A stretch of 64,000 nt of DNA from positions 4,898,001 to 4,962,000 of the forward strand of contig NZ_CP006704.1 of the NCBI RefSeq assembly GCF_000739375.1, written 5' to 3'. The notes beneath the pieces are model-generated. The model did not search any database and was not told the DNA's origin. It saw only the letters and a list, made by a program, of their open reading frames with translations. Each line of letters opens with the position of its first letter. The stretch's first letter is position 1. Source of the DNA: Comamonas testosteroni TK102. Lineage in GTDB: Bacteria > Pseudomonadota > Gammaproteobacteria > Burkholderiales > Burkholderiaceae_C. Both the position numbers and the translations under genes were made by a program. Of this stretch, positions 58,370 through 64,000 are shown piece after piece.

Positions 58370-59647
58370 ATGCAGATCAATCGTCGTCAAATTCTCGGTG
58401 GTGCCGCCGCCGGCGCAGCCACCTTCGCCATGCCCGCCATCGTGCAGGCCAAGGCAGCTTCGGCCCATGTGGTCGTGATCGGCGGCGGCTTTGGCGGAGC
58501 CACGGCCGCGCGCTATCTGCGCCAGTTCGCGCCGCATATCCAGGTCACGCTGGTGGAGCCGGCCGAGCGCTTCTATACCTGCCCCTTCTCCAATCTGTAC
58601 CTTGCCGGCCTGCGCAGCTGGGACAGCATAGGCCACGGCTACGGCGGTCTGCGCAAGGCCGGCGTGAACGTGGTCCATGCGCGTGCCGACCAGGTCCTGA
58701 CCGACTCCAGGCGCGTGCTGCTGTCCAACGGTCAGGCGCTGAGCTATGACAAGCTGGTGCTCTCGCCCGGCATCGACATGCGCTGGAATGCGCTGGAAGG
58801 CTATGACGAGGCAGCCGCCCAGCTTGCCCCCCATGCCTGGAAGGCCGGAGCGCAGACCCAGCTGCTCAAGAAGCAGCTCGAAGCCATGCCCGATGGCGGC
58901 AAGTTCGTGATGGTCATCCCTGCCAACCCTTTCCGCTGCCCGCCCGGCCCCTACGAGCGCGCGGCCATGGTGGCCCACTACCTCAAGCAGCACAAACCCA
59001 GGTCCAAGATTCTGCTGCTGGACGACAAGGATGCCTTCTCCAAGCAAGGCCTGTTCATTCAGGGCTGGAAGGCGCTTTACGGCGACATGATCGAATGGGT
59101 CAAGCAGGCCGATGACGGCAAGGTCGCACGCGTGGATGCCAAGAACCTGGAAGTGGAAACCGCGTTCGGCACCAGGCACAAGGCCGATGTGCTCAACGTC
59201 ATCCCGCCCCAGAAGGCCGGCTTTATCGCCGACCGTGCCGGCGTGACCAATGCCAGCGGCTGGGTGCCGGTCAAGCCCGAGTCCTTTGAATCCACCCAGG
59301 TCCAGCATGTCTATGTGCTGGGCGACGCCACGATTGCCGCGCCCATGCCCAAGTCCGGCTTTGCCGCCAATACGCAAGGCAAGGTGGCCGCTGCCGCGAT
59401 TGCCGCCGAACTGAGCGGCCAGTCCCTGCCTGCAGCGGCCTTTGCCAACACCTGCTACAGCCTGATCGGCACCGACTACGGCATCTCCGTGGCCGGCGTC
59501 TACCGCACGGCTGCGGGCAAGCTGATCGAGGTGCCCGACTCCGGCGGCGTGAGCCCCTTGAACGGCGATGCCGCCTTCCGCAAGGCCGAGGCCGACTACG
59601 GCGCAGCCTGGTACAAGGCGATCAGCGCGGATATCTGGGGTGGTTGA
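58370..59647 (+). CDS. fccB: Flavocytochrome c sulfide dehydrogenase, flavoprotein subunit
   Basis: A 425-residue periplasmic flavoprotein that oxidises sulfide and passes electrons to the adjacent cytochrome. A twin-arginine signal ([20 protein letters not shown]) is followed by FAD motif [17 protein letters not shown]. Cys71 in FYTCPFSN matches the cysteine that covalently binds FAD in Allochromatium FccB. The redox disulfide pair is in [13 protein letters not shown] and [18 protein letters not shown] further FAD motif is [20 protein letters not shown]. Length is standard. It is preceded by the cytochrome gene with no gap. Confidence 0.93.
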   Translation: MQINRRQILGGAAAGAATFAMPAIVQAKAASAHVVVIGGGFGGATAARYLRQFAPHIQVTLVEPAERFYTCPFSNLYLAGLRSWDSIGHGYGGLRKAGVNVVHARADQVLTDSRRVLLSNGQALSYDKLVLSPGIDMRWNALEGYDEAAAQLAPHAWKAGAQTQLLKKQLEAMPDGGKFVMVIPANPFRCPPGPYERAAMVAHYLKQHKPRSKILLLDDKDAFSKQGLFIQGWKALYGDMIEWVKQADDGKVARVDAKNLEVETAFGTRHKADVLNVIPPQKAGFIADRAGVTNASGWVPVKPESFESTQVQHVYVLGDATIAAPMPKSGFAANTQGKVAAAAIAAELSGQSLPAAAFANTCYSLIGTDYGISVAGVYRTAAGKLIEVPDSGGVSPLNGDAAFRKAEADYGAAWYKAISADIWGG

Positions 59648-59657
59648 ATAGAGGCTT

Positions 59658-60040
59658 CCCCCTGAGGCGCTGACGCGCTTTCCCCCTTCTCTCGTGGCGC
59701 TGGGGACGCTGGCTTTGCTGTGGGACAGCCCTTGCTCGCCAGCCCGAGCGAAGGTTCACGCATCATGCGTCTGGTGCGAATCTCTGCCGCCCACCCTCAT
59801 CTGCTTTATTGAACGACTGATATGTTGTTGTGGTCTGTTGGTTTGCTGGCCCTGAGGCGCTGACGCGCCTTCCCCCTTCTCTCGCGACACTGGGGACGCT
59901 GGCTTTGCTGCGGGACAGCCCTTGCTCGCCAGCCCTAGCGCGGCTTCGCGCTTCAAGCTCCTGGTGTGAATCTCTGCCGCCCACCCTCATCTGCTTTATT
60001 GAACGACTGATATGTTGCTGTGGTCTGTTTTCTTGCTGGG
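59658..60040 (+). repeat. Tandem 190-bp duplication containing repeat copies R6 and R7 and a duplicated gene start
   Basis: Two copies, about 59661-59850 and 59851-60040, offset by exactly 190 bp. Each starts with CCCTGAG and hairpin GGCGC-TGAC-GCGCY, C-run/GGGG pairing and CTTTGCTG(T/C)GGGACAGCCC, then ends with a 71-bp tail that differs at one base. The tail of the second copy is the start of the yeeE-like gene; the first copy carries the same start (ATG 59822) but runs into R7 and stops after 13 codons at 59863. No other gene is present in 59648-60011. Confidence 0.88.
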
Positions 60041-61034
60041 CATGGCCTTCGGCATCGCCGCGCGGCTGGGGCGTTTCTGTCTGCTGCGCGGGCTGCGCCA
60101 GCAAATAGGGCGGGATGCGGAAGTCGCACCCGGTCAGGCTCCTGCATTGCAGGCCTTTGCCCTGGCATTGGCCGTGGCCTTGCTGGCCTCGCAGGGGCTG
60201 CAGGCTCTGGGAATGCTCGATCTGAGCCAGGCCGCCATTGCGCGGCCCAGCTTTTCCATCGCTGGCGTGCTGATTGGCGGTTTGCTGTTTGGCGTCGGTA
60301 TGGTGCTGGCACGAGCCTGCGGTGCGCGCTCTCTGGTGCTGCTGGCAGGAGGCAATCTGCGCTCTCTGGTCACCCTGGTGTTTCTGGCGCTGGGCGCGCA
60401 ACTGGCCATGACCGGTGTGCTGACGCCTCTGCGCCTGTGGCTGCAGGCCCTCACTCCCCTCACTCTGGCTCACGCCACCTTGCCCGCCTATCTGTCTTCC
60501 TTGAATACATGGCTGCTGACGCTTGGTCTGGCCCTGCTGCTGCTGGCCTATGCCTTGCTGCGCCCCGGCCTGCGCCAGAGCCACCTGCAGTGGGGCAGCG
60601 CGCTGCTCATAGGCCTGCTGGTGGCTGCCGGCTGGTGGCTGACTGCGCATATCGGGGTCGATGAGTTCGAGCCGGCCCGCCTCACCTCGCTGAGCTTTAT
60701 CGGCCCGATTGCCGAGGCCCTGCTCTATCTGCAACTGTCCGTGGGACGCGAGCCCGGCATAGGCCTGGCGCTGACTGCGGGCGTGCTCGCCGGTGCCTTT
60801 CTCGCAGCCCTTGGCAGCCGCACGGCGCGCTGGGAAGGCTTTGACTCCACCAGCCGCCTGGCGGCCAGCGCCGGTGGCGGCCTGTTGATGGGCGTTGGCG
60901 GCGTGCTGGCCGCAGGCTGCTCCATCGGCCAGGGGCTGAGCGGGCTGTCGACGCTGTCGCTGGCCAGCTTTGTGGCCGTTGCCGGCATCCTGCTCGGAAC
61001 GCTGCTCAGCCTGCGCCTGCTGCGCCAGCAATAG
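60012..61034 (+). CDS. YeeE/YedE-family transporter, probable thiosulfate/sulfur uptake
   Basis: A 340-residue membrane protein with about nine helices of the YeeE/YedE (DUF395) family. The two conserved halves carry the cysteine motifs FGVGMVLARACGARSLVLLAGGNL and GVGGVLAAGCSIGQGLSG, which in characterised thiosulfate transporters line the pore. The start ATG 60012 is part of a tandem duplication, and no good ribosome site is visible before it. It lies between two flavocytochrome-type genes and upstream of soxYZ, which points to transport of a reduced sulfur compound. Confidence 0.9.
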   Translation: MLLWSVFLLGMAFGIAARLGRFCLLRGLRQQIGRDAEVAPGQAPALQAFALALAVALLASQGLQALGMLDLSQAAIARPSFSIAGVLIGGLLFGVGMVLARACGARSLVLLAGGNLRSLVTLVFLALGAQLAMTGVLTPLRLWLQALTPLTLAHATLPAYLSSLNTWLLTLGLALLLLAYALLRPGLRQSHLQWGSALLIGLLVAAGWWLTAHIGVDEFEPARLTSLSFIGPIAEALLYLQLSVGREPGIGLALTAGVLAGAFLAALGSRTARWEGFDSTSRLAASAGGGLLMGVGGVLAAGCSIGQGLSGLSTLSLASFVAVAGILLGTLLSLRLLRQQ

Positions 61035-61220
61035 CGCTGGCTTCGCTTGGGTATTCAACGATCCCGGATCAGGGCCTGCTCCTAGAATCTCCAGCCACCA
61101 GCTCTGCTTGTGCCGCGTGTCGGCTGAGAGGCAATCCCGCCGCGCTGCGCCCAAGCTTGCTTCCCCTCCCCGAATCCGAGGCCTCGATCAGGCCCCATTC
61201 CCATTACAGGAGCAATGCTC
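61035..61220. other. Gap upstream of the second flavoprotein gene
   Basis: A 186-bp gap with CCTAGAATCTCC around 61082, similar to the TAGAAT box used before the cytochrome gene, but without a clear -35 partner. AGGAG at 61208-61212 is the downstream ribosome site. Confidence 0.35.
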
Positions 61221-62552
61221 ATGCAACGTCGCCATTTCCTCTGGACTCCGCCCGCACTCGCCCTGGGCGCTGCTGCCGGCCCGGCAATGGCTGCACCCGC
61301 CATCATCAGCAGCCAGTCGCCCATCCTGCCGCGCCAGGGCAAGGGTCCACGCATCGTGATCTGCGGCGGCGGCTGGGGCGGCCTCACGGCGGCACGCTAT
61401 CTGCGCGAGCTGATTCCCGCTTCCGACGTCGTGCTGCTGGAGCGCAATCCGACCTTCTGGTCCGGCCCGATGAGCAACAAGTGGCTGGTGGACATCGTTG
61501 GCACGGACTTCGTGAACCGCGACATGCTGCACCCGGCCAACAAATACGGCTACACGCTGCTGCAGACCGAGGTCACGGGCTTCGAGCGCGACAAAAAGCT
61601 GGTGCGCACGGCCCATGGCCTGATCGAGTACGACTTCCTGATTCTCTCGGGCGGCATTCGCAACGATTACGAGGCCTGGTTCGGCAACGACCAGCGCGCC
61701 ATCGAGTACACGCGCACCCACTTTCCCAACGCCTACATCCCCAACCAGGAAATGCTCTCGCTCAAGAGCAAGGTCAAGAACTTCAAGGGCGGCACGCTGG
61801 TGATGACGCTGCCGCCTCCGCCGCATCGCTGCCCGCCCTCGCCCTATGAGCGCGCCTGCCTGATCGCCTGGCATATCAAGAAGAACAAGATTCCCGGCAA
61901 GATCCTGATTCTCGACCCCAAGCCCAAGATCGCACCTATCGGCGTGGGCTACAAGCAGGCTTTCGAGGAGCTGTACGCAGACATCATCACCCATGTGCCC
62001 AATGCCAGCGTCAAGGAAGTGGACCCCTTCAACAAGCAGATCAAGACCGCAGCAGGCGACTTCAAGTTTGACGATGCCATCCTCATGCCGCCCCACCAGG
62101 CCGCAGACATGGTCTGGAAGGCCGATCTGATCGGCAAGGATGCGGCCACCGGCAAGCCCACGGGCTGGGCCGATATGCACAACCGCCTGTTCCATGCCAG
62201 AAGTGACGACCGCGTGTATTTTGTCGGCGATCTGATGGGCGCGATCTCGCCCCAGTTCGGCCACTACCCCAAGAGCGGCCATGTGGCCAACTACATCGGC
62301 AAGATCGTCGCCCGGAACATTGCAGAGCGCGTGGCCGGCAAGGAGGTCGTGGCCCGGCTGCCCGACAACCTCTGCTACATGATGGTCAACGGCGACCCTC
62401 AGGAGGAAATTTCGGTGAAGTTCGAATACGAGGTGGACGCCAGCGGCCAGGTCAACCAGACCCAGATCGACATGGATGTGCGCACCTCCGATCTGGTCAA
62501 GGAGGACTTTGCCTGGATCAACGGCAAGTTCGGAGATTTCCTGGGGGTCTAG
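61221..62552 (+). CDS. Flavocytochrome c sulfide dehydrogenase-like flavoprotein lacking the FAD-linking cysteine
   Basis: A 443-residue secreted flavoprotein, paralogous to the gene at 58370. ATG 61221 is chosen because AGGAG is eight bases upstream; ATG 61215 is too close. Twin-arginine-like signal (MQRRHFLWTPPALALGAAAG), FAD motif IVICGGGWGGLTAARYLREL, and redox cysteines in PHRCPPSPYERA and DNLCYMM. At the position of the covalent-FAD cysteine it reads FWSGPMSN, with glycine 82 in place of cysteine, so FAD must be held non-covalently if at all. C-terminal motifs YFVGDLMGAISPQFGHYPKS and EISVKFEYEV are conserved with the family. Reaction unknown; sulfur oxidation by context. Confidence 0.88.
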   Translation: MQRRHFLWTPPALALGAAAGPAMAAPAIISSQSPILPRQGKGPRIVICGGGWGGLTAARYLRELIPASDVVLLERNPTFWSGPMSNKWLVDIVGTDFVNRDMLHPANKYGYTLLQTEVTGFERDKKLVRTAHGLIEYDFLILSGGIRNDYEAWFGNDQRAIEYTRTHFPNAYIPNQEMLSLKSKVKNFKGGTLVMTLPPPPHRCPPSPYERACLIAWHIKKNKIPGKILILDPKPKIAPIGVGYKQAFEELYADIITHVPNASVKEVDPFNKQIKTAAGDFKFDDAILMPPHQAADMVWKADLIGKDAATGKPTGWADMHNRLFHARSDDRVYFVGDLMGAISPQFGHYPKSGHVANYIGKIVARNIAERVAGKEVVARLPDNLCYMMVNGDPQEEISVKFEYEVDASGQVNQTQIDMDVRTSDLVKEDFAWINGKFGDFLGV

Positions 62553-62557
62553 CCATT

Positions 62558-62616
62558 CTCCCTGAGCCGCCGATGCGGCTTCCCCCTGCCGGATGACGCC
62601 CTCCCTCGGCTCTGGC
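62558..62616 (+). repeat. Intergenic hairpin repeat, copy R8 (flavoprotein/soxY)
   Basis: A short copy: CTCCCTGAG, hairpin 1 AGCCGC-CGAT-GCGGCT, TTCCCCCTGCC and GATGACGCCCTCCCTCGG. The G-run arm of hairpin 2 and most of the tail are gone. It starts 5 nt after the upstream stop. Confidence 0.72.
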
Positions 62617-62667
62617 CTGAAGCTGGTGCGAGTTTTAAAGTTCTGTTGATTGGATTGAAGAAAAGCA

Positions 62668-63156
62668 ATGTTCAAGCACACCTCCCGCAGAAGTCTGGTG
62701 CTGGGCGCGGCGGCAGCCGGCGCCAGCCTGGCCCTGCCCGCCTCTGCTCTCGCCCAGGCCAAGACTCCGTTGGTCGGCCCGCTGGCCCCCAACCCGGCCG
62801 AGTTCAGGAAAATCATGGAGCAATTCACGGGCAGCAAGCCCGGCCTGGCCGAAGGCCTGCAGCTGGAGCTGCCCGTGCTGGCCGACAACCCCAGCGCCGT
62901 TCCCGTCAAGGTCAAGGTGACGCTGCCCATCACCGAGCAGGACTGGTGCGAGGAGATCATCGTGCTGGCCGAACTCAACCCCTCGCCGTTGGCCTGCCGC
63001 ATGCAGTTCACGGCTGCGGCCGGAGCGGCCGAGGCGGCGGTGCGCATACGCCTGTCCCAGTCGCAGACCGTTCATGCCCTGGCACGCATGAAAAGCGGCA
63101 AGATACTGGTCGCCAAACAGGCGACGACCGTGGCCGCCAGCGGCTGCGGCATGTGA
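62668..63156 (+). CDS. soxY: Sulfur carrier protein SoxY
   Basis: A 162-residue periplasmic protein that carries sulfur intermediates on a C-terminal cysteine during thiosulfate oxidation. A twin-arginine signal (SRRSLVLGAAAAGASLALPA) is followed by an immunoglobulin-like domain (VKVTLPITEQDWCEEIIVLA, SQTVHALARMKSGKILVAKQ). The C-terminus is TTVAASGCGM: the swinging cysteine is in place but the usual GGCGG is reduced to SGCGM. It is normally complexed with SoxZ, encoded 190 bp downstream after a repeat. Confidence 0.93.
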   Translation: MFKHTSRRSLVLGAAAAGASLALPASALAQAKTPLVGPLAPNPAEFRKIMEQFTGSKPGLAEGLQLELPVLADNPSAVPVKVKVTLPITEQDWCEEIIVLAELNPSPLACRMQFTAAAGAAEAAVRIRLSQSQTVHALARMKSGKILVAKQATTVAASGCGM

Positions 63157-63166
63157 ATCTGTAAAC

Positions 63167-63300
63167 ACCCCCTGAGTCGCTGCGCTCCCTCCCCCTCTGT
63201 TGTGCCACGCTTTGCGTGGCCGAGGGGGACACCGCCCGCGCGGCAGGGCGGCCTTTGCGCGGCGGTTGCTGGCCCAGGCCCACTTCTGGTATGGGGCGTA
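63167..63300 (+). repeat. Intergenic hairpin repeat, copy R9 (soxY/soxZ)
   Basis: CACCCCCTGAG, 10 nt after the soxY stop. Hairpin 1 is poorly paired here (GTCGCTGCGCTCC), but hairpin 2 is elaborate: CCCCCT/AGGGGG enclosing CCACGC-TTT-GCGTGG. GGGGGACACC and a GGCCCAGGCCCA tail follow. Confidence 0.75.
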
Positions 63301-63346
63301 GCTGCATCCACATTCACGATAGATGCCTGAACTGAAAGGAATTTTG

Positions 63347-63676
63347 ATGAATAAACCACCCCGCGTCTGGGTCAGCAATGCCAACCCCAAGAAAGGCGAA
63401 GTGCTGCGCGTGCGCGCGCAGATGGAACATGTCATGGAAAGCGGTCTGCGCACCGACCCGGCCACGGGCAAGGTGCGTCCGCGCAATATCGTGAGCCGTT
63501 TCGAAGCCCGGCTGGGCAACGCCTTGCTGTTCAGCTGGGAGCCCGGCATCTCGATTGCCCAGAACCCCTATATCGAGTTCACCTTTGTGGCCCGGGAAAG
63601 CGGCGAGCTGCAGATGCAGTGGAAGGATGAGCAGGGTCAGACACTGAGTGCGCAGAAGACGATCAGCGTCGCCTGA
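63347..63676 (+). CDS. soxZ: Sulfur carrier partner SoxZ
   Basis: A 109-residue SoxZ protein, start MNKPPRVWVSNANPKKGEVL at ATG 63347 with AAAGGA six bases upstream. Conserved parts: LRVRAQMEHVMESGLRTD, NIVSRFEARLGNALLFSWEP and YIEFTFVARESGELQMQWKD, the fold that clamps SoxY. SoxZ has no signal peptide and is exported together with SoxY. soxA, soxX, soxB and soxCD are not in this window. Confidence 0.95.
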   Translation: MNKPPRVWVSNANPKKGEVLRVRAQMEHVMESGLRTDPATGKVRPRNIVSRFEARLGNALLFSWEPGISIAQNPYIEFTFVARESGELQMQWKDEQGQTLSAQKTISVA

Positions 63677-63689
63677 TGGCGAGACACAT

Positions 63690-63730
63690 GAAAAAGCCCC
63701 GCCCCGGTGCAAACCGGGCGGGGCTTTTTC
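63690..63730. terminator. Bidirectional terminator after soxZ
   Basis: GAAAAAGCCCCGCC and its complement GGCGGGGCTTTTTC form a strong stem with an extra CCGG inner pairing. The A5/T5 runs on both sides let it end soxZ and the opposite-strand yitT-family gene. Confidence 0.92.
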
Positions 63731-63744
63731 ATGGATGACAGACC

Positions 63745-64000
63745 TCAGTTGCCCTGATAGCGGCCGGGACGATGGCTGATCCACAGGAACATGCTCATGA
63801 TCACCGTCGCCAGCACCGAGTACGCCACGCGCTCCAGCGGCACGATGGCCAGCGCCAGCAGCACCACGCTGCAATCGATCATCATCTGCACCTTGCCGGC
63901 GCGAATGCCGTAGCGGTCCTGCAGATAGAGCGAGACGATGGTGGCCCCGCCCAGACTGGAGCGATGCCGTGCCAGGAACAGGCAACCCGATCCCATGAGC
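63745..64000 (-). CDS. YitT-family membrane protein, C-terminal part
   Basis: The gene enters from the right edge, so the first visible methionines are internal. About 85 C-terminal residues are seen: SSLGGATIVSLYLQDRYGIR, then AGKVQMMIDCSVVLLALAIV and YSVLATVIMSMFLWISH, with two membrane helices. The GG-T/A-xxxSLYLQ segment is typical of the YitT/DUF161 family, of unknown transport function. The stop is at 63745-63747, shared terminator with soxZ. Confidence 0.72.
   Translation of the reverse strand, partial: LMGSGCLFLARHRSSLGGATIVSLYLQDRYGIRAGKVQMMIDCSVVLLALAIVPLERVAYSVLATVIMSMFLWISHRPGRYQGN

Overview
The window looks like a chromosomal segment of a Comamonas testosteroni-type betaproteobacterium (Comamonadaceae, Burkholderiales). 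This rests on the high GC content, the aerobic nicotinate and taurine catabolic genes, the NAD-linked soluble formate dehydrogenase, the gene order and the dispersed intergenic repeats. It holds about 57 genes, two tRNAs, one MITE-like element and no recognisable prophage, IS transposase or CRISPR array.

Layout. (1) 1-10.6 kb, taurine/sulfonate catabolism: the end of an FAD oxidoreductase (possibly taurine dehydrogenase), tauABC uptake genes, a reverse-strand iclR-cobS-cobT-like operon, then xsc and pta, which turn sulfoacetaldehyde into sulfite plus acetyl-CoA. (2) 10.7-22.5 kb, housekeeping and stress: tRNA-Arg and tRNA-Ser beside serS, ispH-fkpB, radC-smr, a LemA/M48 protease pair, a cpdB-like lipoprotein, a truncated haemoglobin with an MFS exporter and a divergent LysR. 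(3) 22.5-29.5 kb: a large FtsX-type permease, TSUP exporter, adenosine deaminase, a membrane protein with LMW phosphatase, cytochrome b561 and a DMT exporter. (4) 29.6-29.9 kb: a 311-bp MITE-like element with perfect 19-bp terminal inverted repeats. (5) 30-35.3 kb: formate dehydrogenase operon in which the FdsG and FdsB modules form one polypeptide. (6) 35.6-49 kb, nicotinate catabolism: MarR regulator, MFS transporter, nicotinate dehydrogenase subunits, nicC on the minus strand, and nicE-D-X-F plus a molybdenum hydroxylase large subunit on the plus strand. nicF and the large subunit each carry an apparent one-base deletion in a C tract. (7) 48.9-57.7 kb: LysR, mrp, a membrane-anchored nuclease-fold protein, patatin, a diguanylate cyclase, metG and a lipoprotein. 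(8) 58-63.7 kb, reduced-sulfur oxidation: cytochrome c, flavocytochrome c flavoprotein, YeeE transporter, a second flavocytochrome-like protein, soxY and soxZ. (9) A cut-off yitT-family gene ends the window.

The modules fit together. Deformylation by NicD releases formate, and the formate dehydrogenase operon sits next door, divergent from the presumed nic regulator. The Xsc step releases sulfite, and inorganic sulfur oxidation genes lie further along.

The most unusual structure is a family of at least nine intergenic repeats (about 60-130 bp). All lie between co-directional genes, all are in the sense orientation, and they start at or within about 15 nt of the upstream stop codon. Their first hairpin covaries in sequence while keeping its pairing. 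One copy has removed the nicD stop codon, another supplies the nicF stop, another forms the N-terminus of a lipoprotein, and one is tandemly duplicated together with the start of the next gene.
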